Made by a program: the position numbers and the translations under genes | Notes under the pieces: generated by a model | The model's input: the letters and a program-made list of their open reading frames with translations, nothing else | Databases searched by the model: none | What the model was told of the DNA's origin: nothing | Shown here: one piece after another, positions 26,104 through 35,623 of the stretch | How positions within the stretch are numbered: position 1 is the stretch's first letter | How the letters are laid out: each line of letters starts with the position of its first letter | Origin: Pseudomonas sp. Irchel s3h17 | GTDB taxonomy: Bacteria; Pseudomonadota; Gammaproteobacteria; Pseudomonadales; Pseudomonadaceae | Reading direction: 5' to 3' | Assembly: GCF_900187505.1 (NCBI RefSeq) | Contig: NZ_FYDL01000009.1 | Span: 203,693 to 267,692 of the forward strand | Length of the DNA: 64,000 nt

Positions 26104-27486
26104 TCATGCCTGGTGCAAGTACCAGCGCCAGTCCTGCTCACCGACCTCGCCCATGAACTGACGGTACTCGGCGCGTTTCACCGCCAGGTAAACCCCAAGG
26201 AACTCACTGCCAAACGCGTCCCGCGCCCAGGCTGAACCCTCCAGCGCACGCAGGGTGGTCAGCCAGTCCGTGGGCAGCAACTCCTTGGCCTGGGCATAAC
26301 CATTGCCTTCGACCGGTGCGCCAGGGTCGCGCTGCTCGCGAATGCCGCGATGGATGCCGGCCAGAATGGCGGCCGCGGCCAGATAGGGGTTGGCGTCCGC
26401 GCCACAGATGCGGTGTTCGATATGCCGGGAGAATGCCGGCCCACCCGGTACTCGCAGGCTCACGGTACGGTTGTCCACCCCCCAGGTAGCGGCCAGCGGT
26501 GCATAACTGTTGGTCTGGAAGCGCCGATAGGAGTTGGCATTGGGGCAGAACATCAGCAGGGTGTCGAGCAAGGTGCTGAGCATGCCACCCACCGCCTGCT
26601 TGAGCAGCGGTGTACCGTCCGGCGCGTCGCTGGCGAACAGGTTGTTGCCGTCCTTGTCGGCAATGCTGACGTGCATGTGCATGCCGGTACCGGCCAGGTC
26701 GTCAAAGGGCTTGGCCATGAAGCACGCAGCCATGCCGTGCTTGTGCGCCACGCCTTTGACCAGGCGCTTGTAGCGCACCGCCTCGTCCATGGCTTGCAAG
26801 GCATCGTCACGGTGCTCAAGGGTGATTTCCACCTGCCCCGGGGCGTACTCGGAAATCGCCGTGCGCGCCGGAATGCCCTGGAGCTTGCAGGCCGCATAGA
26901 GATCGGCGAGGAAGGGTTCGATCTGCTCCAGTTCGCGCAAACCGTAGACCTGGGTCGAGCGCGGCCGTCCACCGTCGACGTCCCGCGCCGGTTGCGGGCG
27001 ACCGTGGCTATCACGCTGCTGGTCGAGCAGGTAGAACTCCAGCTCCGCCGCCATCACCGGGTAATAGCCGTCGGCCTTGAGCCCATCGATCACCTTGCTC
27101 AACAAATGCCGAGGGTCGGCCACGGTGGCCGGCATCCCCTCCTGCGGGTGCATGCTGACCTGCACCGCCGCGGTCGGAATCTGTCGCCATGGCATGCGCT
27201 GCAGGCTACCGCTGAGCGGATAGGCGCGGCAGTCGATGTCGCCGACTTCCCAGACCAGCCCGGAGTTTTCCACGTCCTCGCCATTGATGGTCAGCCCGAG
27301 AATAGTGCTCGGCAACGGCCGACCACTGTCGTAGACCGCCAACAACTCATCGCGGTGCAACAACTTGCCCCGTGGCACGCCGTTGTTGTCGAGGATGAAC
27401 AACTCGAACATCTCGATATCCGGGTTGTGTTCAAGAAAGGTCCGGGCTTCTTGCAGGCTGGCAAAGGGGGTCGTGGCTGAACTCAT
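26104..27486 (-). CDS. Glutamine-synthetase-family gamma-glutamylpolyamine synthetase
   Basis: This 460-residue glutamine-synthetase-like enzyme has LEFYLLDQQRDSHGRPQ, ARTAISEYAPGQVEITLEH, the histidine-flanked MHMHVSIADKDGNN, and NSYRRFQTNSYAPLAATWGVDNRTVSLRVPGG. These give both the ATP and glutamate sites. The EIFELFILDNNG N-terminus and lack of the adenylylation loop point to the PuuA/Spu class, which makes gamma-glutamyl-putrescine or -spermidine in polyamine catabolism, rather than to GlnA. No other polyamine gene lies nearby in this window. Confidence 0.87.
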   Translation of the reverse strand: MSSATTPFASLQEARTFLEHNPDIEMFELFILDNNGVPRGKLLHRDELLAVYDSGRPLPSTILGLTINGEDVENSGLVWEVGDIDCRAYPLSGSLQRMPWRQIPTAAVQVSMHPQEGMPATVADPRHLLSKVIDGLKADGYYPVMAAELEFYLLDQQRDSHGRPQPARDVDGGRPRSTQVYGLRELEQIEPFLADLYAACKLQGIPARTAISEYAPGQVEITLEHRDDALQAMDEAVRYKRLVKGVAHKHGMAACFMAKPFDDLAGTGMHMHVSIADKDGNNLFASDAPDGTPLLKQAVGGMLSTLLDTLLMFCPNANSYRRFQTNSYAPLAATWGVDNRTVSLRVPGGPAFSRHIEHRICGADANPYLAAAAILAGIHRGIREQRDPGAPVEGNGYAQAKELLPTDWLTTLRALEGSAWARDAFGSEFLGVYLAVKRAEYRQFMGEVGEQDWRWYLHQA

Positions 27487-28092
27487 GAGGGCTCTCGTAT
27501 TTCCGCGTCAGGCAAGCGCAGGGACGCTGCCGAGTGTATCCATCGCCATAGGCGTGAATCTGTCTGAAAAATCAGCGGGGTATGCGCGAATCCGGTGGGC
27601 GCGCATGGCGACAGTGCCACAGCGCCCAAAAGGCCAGTTCAGAGGGAAGTGCAGGTAGATTCAGTGCGGTGGCGGACATCAGTCGACACGAATGCTGTCG
27701 GCCTGACGCAGGAGCGCCGGGCGAAGCCTCGGGGTGGGTGTCGACTGAGCAACCGTCCATGACATAAACCGCGGAACACAGAGGCTGAGCAGCGTCACAC
27801 GGGGCGATAAGTCATTAAATCCAGACTTGAAGAACCTTGGTTGCAGTTCGGCTAAACATTCGCTGGGGCACGAGTGCAAGGCCAACGGTCGCAGGCCTGC
27901 GCCAGTTAAAAACCGGTACCCATGTGCTTGAACTGATGGGCTACCTCTGTGGATGAGCCCTACCGATCGGTGTACATCTGCAATGAATGCGCTCGACCGA
28001 TATTTAATTTCTAGATCCACCCTGGGACTTTCTGATTTGCCGGCACCGACACCCCACCGCCTAATACCGGCCTTGCTCTTCAAGGTCTGGTC
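27487..28092. other. Gene-poor interval, about 600 bp
   Basis: No frame in this interval has a ribosome site with codon use like its neighbours; the two short frames of about 60 codons read as shadows. It presumably holds promoters for the divergent glutamine-synthetase-like gene and the MFS gene. I see no RNA gene. Confidence 0.5.
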
Positions 28093-29307
28093 ATGGAAAA
28101 CGTCCGCACTCCCCCTCGTACTACCCCTCGCACCGCCCTCTGGCTAATGATCGCGGTGATTTTCGTCGCACTGAACCTGCGCCCGTCAATGGCCGCCGTC
28201 GGCCCGCTACTGTCAGGCATTCGCAGTGATATCCCGCTGAGTTTCAGCCTCGCCTCGCTCCTGACCATGCTGCCAGTGATGGCTATGGGGCTGGCGATGC
28301 TCTTCGGCATGAACATCAGTCAACGCTTCGGCGAACATCGCACCGTGGTGCTGTCACTGCTGATCATCGGCCTGGCCACCGCCTCGCGCCTGTTCCTCGA
28401 CTCTGCAGCCGAACTGGTCCTCAGCGCAGTGCTCGCCGGTGTCGGCATTGCGCTGATCCAGGTGCTGATGCCGGCCCTGATCAAATCCCGCTTCAGCGAT
28501 AACGTCTCGCTGTTCATGGGGCTTTACGTCACCTCGATCATGGGCGGTGCAGCGATCGCTGCGTCGTTTGCCCCCCTGGTGATGACCCGCACCGGCAGTT
28601 GGCGCATGGGCCTGGCGATCTGGGCGGCGTTGGCGCTGTTGGCATTACTGTTCTGGTGCGCACAACGCTCGGCAATCAGCACCCGGACCGTCAGCCTCCC
28701 GCGCCAGGCATCGTTCGTCGGCAATTCCCGCGCCTGGCTGCTGGCGATCTTCTTTGGTCTGGGTACGGCGTCCTACACCTGCGTACTGGCTTGGCTGGCG
28801 CCGTACTACGTCGAGAAAGGCTGGAGCGAACACAGTGCCGGCCTGTTGCTGGGATTCTTGACGGCGATGGAAGTACTGTCCGGCCTGTTGGCCCCTGCCC
28901 TGGCCAATCGCAGCCGCGATAAACGCCTGGTGCTGGTGGTGTTGCTGGGGTTGATCACAGCCGGTTTCTGCGGCCTGGTCCTCAGCCCGCAGCACCTGAG
29001 CCTGCTGTGGCCATGCCTGTTGGGGCTGGGCATCGGCGGCCTGTTCCCCATGAGCCTGATCGTGTCCCTCGATCACCTGGACAACCCGCAGCGTGCCGGT
29101 GGTCTGACCGCCTTCGTGCAAGGCATCGGCTACCTGATCGCCGGGGTCTCGCCCCTGCTTGCCGGGGTGATCCGCGACCAACTGGGCAGTTTCGAATGGG
29201 CCTGGTGGTCCCTGGCCGCCGTGATGGTGCTGATGATGCTGATGGTGCTGCGCTTTGATCCACGGCACTACGCCCACCACATGGATGGATCGGGAGCCGG
29301 CCAATGA
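28093..29307 (+). CDS. MFS transporter, CynX/NimT-like
   Basis: This 404-residue MFS carrier has twelve hydrophobic segments. The opening IFVALNLRPSMAAVGPLLSGI is the mark of the cyanate/nitroimidazole (CynX/NimT/YycB) group. It overlaps the next gene by 4 bp (29304-29307), so the two transporters are coupled. The substrate is not evident; members handle cyanate, amino acids or drugs. Confidence 0.85.
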   Translation: MENVRTPPRTTPRTALWLMIAVIFVALNLRPSMAAVGPLLSGIRSDIPLSFSLASLLTMLPVMAMGLAMLFGMNISQRFGEHRTVVLSLLIIGLATASRLFLDSAAELVLSAVLAGVGIALIQVLMPALIKSRFSDNVSLFMGLYVTSIMGGAAIAASFAPLVMTRTGSWRMGLAIWAALALLALLFWCAQRSAISTRTVSLPRQASFVGNSRAWLLAIFFGLGTASYTCVLAWLAPYYVEKGWSEHSAGLLLGFLTAMEVLSGLLAPALANRSRDKRLVLVVLLGLITAGFCGLVLSPQHLSLLWPCLLGLGIGGLFPMSLIVSLDHLDNPQRAGGLTAFVQGIGYLIAGVSPLLAGVIRDQLGSFEWAWWSLAAVMVLMMLMVLRFDPRHYAHHMDGSGAGQ

Positions 29308-30221
29308 ACCCCACCAGTTTTGCCTCCGCCAACGTTGGCATGTTGCTCTGGGCGGTATTGATTGCCGTGTCGTTTTTCGCCGCGGCGCAAGTCAGCCACG
29401 CCATCGACCCGATCCTGCTGACCGCATTGCGCCTGCTGTTTTCGGCGCTGGCGTTTTTACCGATGCTGCTGCTCGGCAGCCGCACCACTGTCACTGGCAA
29501 GGGACTGCTCAGCCATGCCTGGCTCGGCTTGTTGCTGGCGGTCTACTTCGGCTCGTTGTTTGAAGCCTTGCGCTACACCTCGGCCGCCAACACCGGCACC
29601 CTGTTCACCTTGGTGCCATTGATGACCCTGGTGTTCGAAGCCTTCCTGAACCCGGGCAATCGCATCAGAAACCGCTTGCTGCCGATGCTGATTGCAGCGG
29701 CCGGTGCCTTGTTGCTGATCCTCAGGGGCGCTGGCCCCGGCGAGTGGCCCTCGCTGTACGCAGTATCGGTCTATGCCGTCGGCTGCCTGGCGATGGCGCT
29801 GTACTCTCCCCTCAGTCAGCGCTTGAAAGCCAACAGCCTGAAAGACTGCGGCCCGGTGGCCATGACATTCTGGAACATGCTCTTTGGTTCGCTGTTTCTG
29901 TTCGCGCTTTGCCTGCTCAGTGGCGGCTGGCGAACCGGGTCGTTGTTGTCGGCCGGCGATCTGCTGTGGCTGGTCTACCTGGCCTTGTTCGCCACGCTGG
30001 CGACCTTCTGGTTGCTGCACCGGGCAATCGGGGTGATTGCAGCGTCCACAGTGATTTCCTACATCTACCTCAGCACGCTATTGCTGACCGCGTTCCACTG
30101 GTTCTGGCTCGGGCAACCACCCCTGCTGCCGGAAATCCTCGGGGTCCTGCTGGTGGCCATCGGCATGTTGGCGCTGGTGCTGTCCAGTCGCCGTGCAGTC
30201 CCGGCTACCGTCGGACTGTGA
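29304..30221 (+). CDS. EamA/DMT-type transporter
   Basis: This 305-residue drug/metabolite transporter has ten membrane helices in two EamA repeats (FAAAQVSHAIDPILLTALRLLF with Arg in helix 2, and later GVIAASTVISYIYLSTLLLTAFH). Translation is coupled to the MFS gene by a 4-bp overlap. These usually export amino acids or small metabolites. Substrate unknown. Confidence 0.87.
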   Translation: MNPTSFASANVGMLLWAVLIAVSFFAAAQVSHAIDPILLTALRLLFSALAFLPMLLLGSRTTVTGKGLLSHAWLGLLLAVYFGSLFEALRYTSAANTGTLFTLVPLMTLVFEAFLNPGNRIRNRLLPMLIAAAGALLLILRGAGPGEWPSLYAVSVYAVGCLAMALYSPLSQRLKANSLKDCGPVAMTFWNMLFGSLFLFALCLLSGGWRTGSLLSAGDLLWLVYLALFATLATFWLLHRAIGVIAASTVISYIYLSTLLLTAFHWFWLGQPPLLPEILGVLLVAIGMLALVLSSRRAVPATVGL

Positions 30222-30365
30222 CGGACGTCGTGTTGTTTACAGTTTCTGTCCCACACCTATCAGTGAATCGTCCTACAAACCATTCTCCTGGGACCATCGT
30301 TCCGTTAGCATCGCTCGCACACGTTTGCGCAGGTCCTGCGCAACGAGCAGAACGAGACGGTACGG

Positions 30366-31301
30366 ATGCTCAATAGTAACTCGCTTAGAAAGCTCGACAT
30401 GCAGGACCTGATGGTGTTCATCGCCGTGTATGAACAGCGCAATGTCACCGGGGTGTCTGACTCACTCTGTGTCAGCCAGTCCACGGTGAGTTATTGCCTG
30501 AAGAAACTGCGCACCAGTTTCGAGGATGAATTGTTCATCAACACCCGCACCGGCATGCAGGCGACCTACAAGGCCAGCAGCATGTACCCCCATGTGCTGA
30601 AGATCCTCGAAAGCATCAACCTGTGCCATGCCGGGGTCCAGGCCTTCGACCCGACTCGTCAGGCCGTGACCTTCAACATCTGTGCGCCGGAGTATTTCGA
30701 GCAGTTGATCCTGCCGCGCCTGTTGAAGGCGTTCGATGACGCCGACCTGCCGGTCACCATCAACGTGCAGAAACTGGAGACCGACATCCCGGCCGAGGAC
30801 CTGCGCGATGGCTCCATCGACCTGGTGGTGTGCTTCGGCCCCCACTTCCATCGCGCCCACGGCGACTTCAGGTCACAGGTGCTGCTCGAGGACGATCTGG
30901 TGTGCGTGCTCGACCAAGCGGCCGCCCCACTGGAGCCGCGCTTGAGCCTGAAAGCCTTCGCCGAACGCCGCCATGTGTTCCCCACCCCCTGGACGTCCGC
31001 CACCAACATGGTCGACGGCTGGCTCGCGCAACAGGCACACAAGCGCCAGATCGTCGCCCGCGCCAACAGCTACAGCGCGGCACTCCAGTTGATCCGCGGC
31101 ACCGACCTGGTGCTGACCCTGCCGCGACGCATCCAGCAAGCGCTGGTCGACCGGTCGTTGTACAGCCCTTGCGAGGCCCCCAACGGCCTGCCCGGCTTCA
31201 CCCTCGACATGCAGTGGAACCAGGCCAGCGAGCTGGACAGCGCCAACACCTGGCTACGCGAGCAAGTCATCCAGGCCTGTACCGGGCAAGACCTGTCCTG
31301 A
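30366..31301 (+). CDS. LysR-family transcriptional regulator
   Basis: This 311-residue regulator has the N-terminal winged helix (LMVFIAVYEQRNVTGVSDSLCVSQSTVSYCLKKLR) and effector domain from about residue 95. The recognition helix follows the Q-STVS pattern. It lies 145 bp downstream of the EamA gene on the same strand and probably has its own promoter. Targets may include the nearby transporter pair, but this is a guess from position. Confidence 0.87.
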   Translation: MLNSNSLRKLDMQDLMVFIAVYEQRNVTGVSDSLCVSQSTVSYCLKKLRTSFEDELFINTRTGMQATYKASSMYPHVLKILESINLCHAGVQAFDPTRQAVTFNICAPEYFEQLILPRLLKAFDDADLPVTINVQKLETDIPAEDLRDGSIDLVVCFGPHFHRAHGDFRSQVLLEDDLVCVLDQAAAPLEPRLSLKAFAERRHVFPTPWTSATNMVDGWLAQQAHKRQIVARANSYSAALQLIRGTDLVLTLPRRIQQALVDRSLYSPCEAPNGLPGFTLDMQWNQASELDSANTWLREQVIQACTGQDLS

Positions 31302-31317
31302 CAGCGCGTACCGGGTA

Positions 31318-31683
31318 TCAATGACCGATGGCGGTCTTGGTATAGGCGTCGCGGTCGATGTCCAGAATCTCGACACACAGTTGCACATCGACTTCGGCCG
31401 GCCATGCACACAGTTCCTGCAGCACCGCCAACAGGCTCTCGGACAATTGCTTCTTGATCGCCGGCGAGCGGCCACTCAACATCGCCAGTTGCACATGGAC
31501 AAAGCCGCGCTCGCCCAGCCCGGTACCGACCCGGAACCGACTCACCTGTACCGCACGGCTCTTGATGTCGAACTCGGCGGAAAACTGGCCGGAGGCGACC
31601 AACGCATGGTTCAAGCGCAGCAACGCCACGTCGGCATTGAGTTCAGGCAGGTTGGCGGTGTATTCCATGTGCAGGTGAGGCAT
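31318..31683 (-). CDS. 5-carboxymethyl-2-hydroxymuconate isomerase-like (CHMI) protein
   Basis: This 121-residue protein starts MPHLHMEYTANLPE, with Pro2 as the expected catalytic base of the tautomerase superfamily after Met removal. Later RAVQVSRFRVGTGLGERGFVHVQLAMLSGRS matches the HpaF/CHMI family. AAGGAG precedes the ATG at 31683, which decides the start. It would interconvert a muconate-type intermediate in aromatic degradation, but the rest of an hpa cluster is absent here. It lies between two LysR genes, convergent with the first. Confidence 0.78.
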   Translation of the reverse strand: MPHLHMEYTANLPELNADVALLRLNHALVASGQFSAEFDIKSRAVQVSRFRVGTGLGERGFVHVQLAMLSGRSPAIKKQLSESLLAVLQELCAWPAEVDVQLCVEILDIDRDAYTKTAIGH

Positions 31684-31761
31684 TGTGAAGCTCCTTGGGG
31701 TCTTGCTGAAAGGTCCTACATATATCACGGCGCATCCCTGCCACTGCATACGACACAGGTC

Positions 31762-32682
31762 CTATGGCTCTGGTACGCCATGTTCGCTCATGAAGGTTTC
31801 GAGTCGGGAACGCAGCCAGCGTTCGGCAGGGTCGGTGTCGACGTGACTGAGCCAGACCATGGACAGGTCCAGGGTCGGCGTCTTGAACGGGAACGGTTCC
31901 TTGAACAACTGGCCCGACGCGGCCATCGCGGTCGCCGCGTAGTCCGGCAGGCTGGCGATCATGTCGGTGCCGGCGAGCAAGGCCGGTAACGAACTGTATT
32001 GCGGCACCGACAACACCACCTGGCGTGTACGACCGATCTCGGCCAGCCACTCATCGGCAAAGCCACTGACATTGGCCGTGTGTGAAACCAGTACGTGGGG
32101 GCGCGCGCAATATTCATCGAGGGTCAGTGGCGTATCGCTGGCATCGGCGCGCAACACGCAGGGCTGGATATGCCGCAGCAATTTACGCTTGGCGTTGGCC
32201 GGCAAGCCGCGCGTCTGGCTGATGCCGACGGTGATGTCGCCGCACGCCAGCAAATCGGGGATGCGCCAATAGTCGACATGCTGAACCACAAACACCACCT
32301 GCGGCGCCTCCTGGCGCAAGGCGCGCAACAGCGGTGGCAGCAAGCCGAATTCAACGTCATCGGACAGACCGATGCGAAAGGTCATGGTGCTGGTGGCAGG
32401 ATCAAACTCGCGGGTCAGGCTCAGCGCCGAAGACAAGGCGTCCAGCGCCGGCGAAAGGTGCTGGATCAGCTCTTCGGCCCGTGCGGTGGGTTCCATGCGG
32501 TGACCGACCCGGATGAACAGCGGGTCGTTGAGCATCACGCGTAAACGGTTGAGCGCCGAACTGATGGTCGGCTGGCCGAGAAACAGTTTTTCCGCGGCCC
32601 GCGTCACGTTGCGTTCAAGCATCAGCGTTTCAAACACCACCATCAGGTTGATGTCGGCCTTGCGCAGTTCATTGCGATTCAT
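31762..32682 (-). CDS. LysR-family transcriptional regulator
   Basis: This 306-residue regulator has the N-terminal helix-turn-helix (MVVFETLMLERNVTRAAEKLFLGQPTISSALNRLR) in the NodD/LinR-like variant and an effector domain from about residue 95. It follows the CHMI-like gene upstream on the minus strand (79 bp away) and may govern it. Confidence 0.88.
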   Translation of the reverse strand: MNRNELRKADINLMVVFETLMLERNVTRAAEKLFLGQPTISSALNRLRVMLNDPLFIRVGHRMEPTARAEELIQHLSPALDALSSALSLTREFDPATSTMTFRIGLSDDVEFGLLPPLLRALRQEAPQVVFVVQHVDYWRIPDLLACGDITVGISQTRGLPANAKRKLLRHIQPCVLRADASDTPLTLDEYCARPHVLVSHTANVSGFADEWLAEIGRTRQVVLSVPQYSSLPALLAGTDMIASLPDYAATAMAASGQLFKEPFPFKTPTLDLSMVWLSHVDTDPAERWLRSRLETFMSEHGVPEP

Positions 32683-32782
32683 CTACCGCCCCCGGTCTTC
32701 AAGACTGGCGACAGTTTATGAAGCGCCAGGGAGCGCCGTCTATCAACATCGCGGATTGATTGAGCCGGCGTGGCCACCGTCC

Positions 32783-33964
32783 TCAGTTGCGCGCCTGAAG
32801 CCGCTTGATGAAACCGGCGATGCGACCACAGGCATCGCTCAGCGCGGCATCGGACACGGTGAAGGAGATGCGCACAAAACCTGCGGTGCTCGCGCCGAAC
32901 GCACTGGCATCGAGTACCGCCACCCCGGTTTCACGGAACAGTTGCCAGGCGAAATCGGTACTCGACAGGCCGCTGTCGCGCACATCGACCAACATGAACA
33001 TGCCGGCCTCGGGCACCTTGCACTTGAGCAGCGGCACATCGCGCAGCCCTTCGACCACCAGGTCGCGGCGACGGCGATACAGTACCCGCCCCTCGCCGAC
33101 CACCTGCTCATCCAGTTCCAGCGCCTTGAGCGCGGCCGCCTGGATAAAGCCCGGCAAGCCATAGAGCATGCACAGCATCAGGTTATCCAGATGGCCGATC
33201 AGCTCGAGCGGTGCGACCACCCAGCCCACCCGCCAACCGGTCATGGCATGGGATTTGGACAGGCTGTTGAGCACGATGGTGCGCTCGGCCATGCCTTCGA
33301 ACGACGCCACGCTCAGGTGCGGACGGTCATAGGTCAATTGCCCGTAGACCTCGTCACTGATCACCCACAGGTTGTGGCGCTGGGCGACCAGCGCCACGGC
33401 TTCCAGTTCTTCACGCGTATAGACGTTGCCGGTCGGGTTGTTCGGCGTGGCCAGGGCAATGCCGCGCGTCTTGTCGGTCACCAGCGCTTCGAGCGCGACC
33501 AGGGTCAGGCGAAAATCTTTTTCCGCGGGCTGGGCAATCGGCACCAACCGCGCACCCGAGGCCTGAATGCTCGCGGCGTAGGTCAGGTACATCGGCGCTG
33601 GCACCAGCACCTCATCACCGTGCTCGAACAGGCACATCGCGGTGGCGTACAACCCGTTTTGCGCCCCGGCCACCAGGGCCACGTTGTCGGCCGACACCGG
33701 CTGTCCCAGCAGGGCCGATTGCTTGGCGGCAATCGCTGCACGCAATACCGGGCGCCCGATCACGTGGGTGTAATGGGTGTCCCCTTGCATCAGGGCCTCG
33801 ACCGCCGCTGCGCAAATGTCATCGGCGGTGGCGAAGTCCGGGTCGCCGATGCTCAGCACGATCGCATCTTCACCCCGCTCCTGTGCCTCACACGCCGCGT
33901 AATGAATGTCCCAGGCCGTGACGGTTTCACCGCTGATGCGCTTGACCATCGATGAGTACTTCAT
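32783..33964 (-). CDS. PLP-dependent aminotransferase (fold type I)
   Basis: This 393-residue aminotransferase has the cofactor lysine in LNSLSKSHAMTGWRVGWV, with ATPNNPTGNVYTREEL before it and ISDEVYGQLTYD (Asp and Tyr contacts). It resembles the aspartate/arginine-pyruvate type (AruH and relatives). AAGGAG 6 bp before the ATG at 33964 sets the start over 34063. The wreck of an amino-acid ABC permease lies directly upstream, suggesting that a transporter-aminotransferase operon once stood here. Confidence 0.88.
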   Translation of the reverse strand: MKYSSMVKRISGETVTAWDIHYAACEAQERGEDAIVLSIGDPDFATADDICAAAVEALMQGDTHYTHVIGRPVLRAAIAAKQSALLGQPVSADNVALVAGAQNGLYATAMCLFEHGDEVLVPAPMYLTYAASIQASGARLVPIAQPAEKDFRLTLVALEALVTDKTRGIALATPNNPTGNVYTREELEAVALVAQRHNLWVISDEVYGQLTYDRPHLSVASFEGMAERTIVLNSLSKSHAMTGWRVGWVVAPLELIGHLDNLMLCMLYGLPGFIQAAALKALELDEQVVGEGRVLYRRRRDLVVEGLRDVPLLKCKVPEAGMFMLVDVRDSGLSSTDFAWQLFRETGVAVLDASAFGASTAGFVRISFTVSDAALSDACGRIAGFIKRLQARN

Positions 33965-34013
33965 CTGAAACTCCTTATCAGCCCGCAGGCCAACGTTTCC
34001 ATACACCTTGAAA

Positions 34014-34420
34014 TCAGGCCTGTCGTTGGGGCATTTTGCCGATGCAGGCAAAACCCTGTTCAATCACGATCACCAGAATGATGTAGATGACGGCCACCAC
34101 CCGCAGTGGCTCATGGGCCCGCAATGTGTGGGTTCGCACCAGGTTCGCCGCGCCCGGCGGGACGGTGACGGCCAGGGCCGCATGCCATAGGCTCGCGCCG
34201 CTTCCACTTCGCCGCGTGGAATCGCACGCAGGCTACCGCGCAAGACTTCGCCCACCTAAGCCGAAACGCTCTGGGTCAGGGCGAACGCAACGTACCAGAA
34301 ACCTCCACGCAAGCATGGCCAGGACAGGCGGCCGCGAATCAGCGGGAGTATCGCGAACAGACTGCCCACGCCGAAGTAAAGCACGTAGATCTGCACCGGC
34401 AAGGATGTGCCACGCAGGTG
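34014..34420 (-). pseudogene. Amino-acid ABC transporter permease (HisM/HisQ family), decayed
   Basis: Read on the minus strand, the HisMQ permease core can be pieced together: HLRGTSLPVQIYVLYFGVG, then FALTQSVSA, an in-frame TAG where a Tyr is expected, VGEVLRGSLRAIPRGEVEAARAYGM (the EAA loop), and after a frameshift VTVPPGAANLVRTHTL and RVVAVIYIILVIVIEQGF to a stop at 34014. The 5' end is missing. One stop, at least one frameshift and a truncation make it a clear pseudogene. No binding protein or ATPase gene accompanies it. Confidence 0.85.
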
Positions 34421-34587
34421 GTGTGCTGTTCAGTGGGTGGGGGGGGATGGTGTTTTGGCGTGATCGCATGTTTACCGCCCGCCTGTTGATCGAACGCTAC
34501 TCAAAACGCTGTTACAACCGAGCAGATGAAAGTCCACTCAGGCCGGATTATCATTGCTGAAAAGTAAGCCATTGGCGTACATTAGCG

Positions 34588-34902
34588 ATGATATTCATTG
34601 AGAGCCCGATCTTCACCCGTCGAGCCAAAGAGCTGATGGATGACGCCGCCTACATCACATTGCAGAAAATATTGGTGCTCAACCCGTCAGCCGGCGACGT
34701 AATCGAAGGTACAGGCGGGATTCGCAAAATTCGGGTCGCCGCCAAAGGTCATGGCAAACGAGGTGGAGCCCGCGTCATTTACTACCACTTCGTCTCGGCG
34801 TCGCAGATCGCACTATTGATGATCTACCCCAAAAATGAACAGCAAGACCTGACCGCCGACGAACGAAAAGCGTTGAAGGCGGTCATCGAATACTGGAGAT
34901 AA
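34588..34902 (+). CDS. RelE/HigB-type toxin
   Basis: This 104-residue protein has the RelE-superfamily layout: short helix-helix N-terminus (TRRAKELMDDAAYITLQKIL), then GIRKIRVAAKGHGKRGGARVIYYHFV, the RxxRxxxYY core of HigB-2-like toxins, and a basic-to-acidic C-terminus. The antitoxin follows after 2 bp, so they form an operon in toxin-antitoxin order, as in higBA. Such toxins cleave mRNA at the ribosome. Confidence 0.85.
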   Translation: MIFIESPIFTRRAKELMDDAAYITLQKILVLNPSAGDVIEGTGGIRKIRVAAKGHGKRGGARVIYYHFVSASQIALLMIYPKNEQQDLTADERKALKAVIEYWR

Positions 34903-34904
34903 TC

Positions 34905-35192
34905 ATGAGCAAATTTTTTGATGAGCTGATGGAAAGCGTGCAACAGATGGATGAAATCGTACGAGGGGAGCGTCGGCCTTCCCGCGAGTTCCATGTTGAC
35001 GCACTGCAAGTCAAAGCAATACGCAAGGCAACCGGTCTGACCCAGGCCAGGTTCGCGGCGCTGATTGACGTACAACTCGGCACGCTGCGCAACTGGGAGC
35101 AAGGTCGCCGTGAGCCGACAGGGCCGGCTAAAGCACTGCTCAAGGCCATTCATAATGACCCTGTGCATGTCTTGAATGCGTTGGCGGGTTGA
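34905..35192 (+). CDS. HigA/NadS-like antitoxin
   Basis: This 95-residue protein has a C-terminal XRE helix-turn-helix (VKAIRKATGLTQARFAALIDVQLGTLRNWEQGRREPTGPA), matching the NadS/HigA group, and a helical N-terminus (FFDELMESVQQMDEIVRG) that likely folds on the toxin. GGAGA lies 7 bp before its ATG. It probably neutralises the toxin and represses the operon. Confidence 0.88.
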   Translation: MSKFFDELMESVQQMDEIVRGERRPSREFHVDALQVKAIRKATGLTQARFAALIDVQLGTLRNWEQGRREPTGPAKALLKAIHNDPVHVLNALAG

Positions 35193-35623
35193 ACGGTGCT
35201 GCACAGATAAACGGCCCTGTCCCGGATGTTGACCGTTAGCTGGACGTCATACGCCGACGCGCCGAACCTTCCTCTGGAAAGCCCCCGCAACTCCCATCTT
35301 CACAGCCAATAAACACCCAAAAAGTAAGTCTGTCCCCTTTTCACCCTTTTCACCGCCCCCTTTTCACAATCAACGCTACTTCCGCTGTTTCAGGCTCGGA
35401 GTCATTGCGACTGAAGCAGCCGCAGTGCTCACATTAACTACGACTGTGCTTGCATTCAGCGCCGTCTGCTTGCATTCCATTTCCGCGCGTTCACATTGTT
35501 TGCAACTGACGGGCCGTCCATAAAACGTTGGCTTTCTAGAAAGACTAATAGTTCTGCTAGTTCTCAACCGGCGCAAGTCGGTCAATACTGAATCTACACA
35601 TTGGATCTGCGGAGTAGCTTCTT
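35193..35623. other. Gap between antitoxin and Rhs gene
   Basis: This 430-bp stretch holds repeated CCCCTTTTCAC words (about 35335-35368), a run I have seen near small mobile elements. A 69-codon minus-strand frame at 35376-35585 has no clear ribosome site and I do not call it. The Rhs promoter must lie near the right end. Confidence 0.45.

Noticed and set aside
26350..27480. Plus-strand frame of 376 codons opposite the glutamine-synthetase-like gene
   Set aside because: Shadow of the real gene, no ribosome site or motif.
32513..33955. Plus-strand frame of 480 codons opposite LysR and aminotransferase
   Set aside because: Spans two real minus-strand genes and their gap; product has no domain.
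34520..34550. LexA-like box before the toxin gene
   Set aside because: CTGT is followed at 8 nt by AGCA, not ACAG.
35376..35585. 69-codon minus-strand frame before the Rhs gene
   Set aside because: Weak start context and no recognised domain; could be real but not supported.
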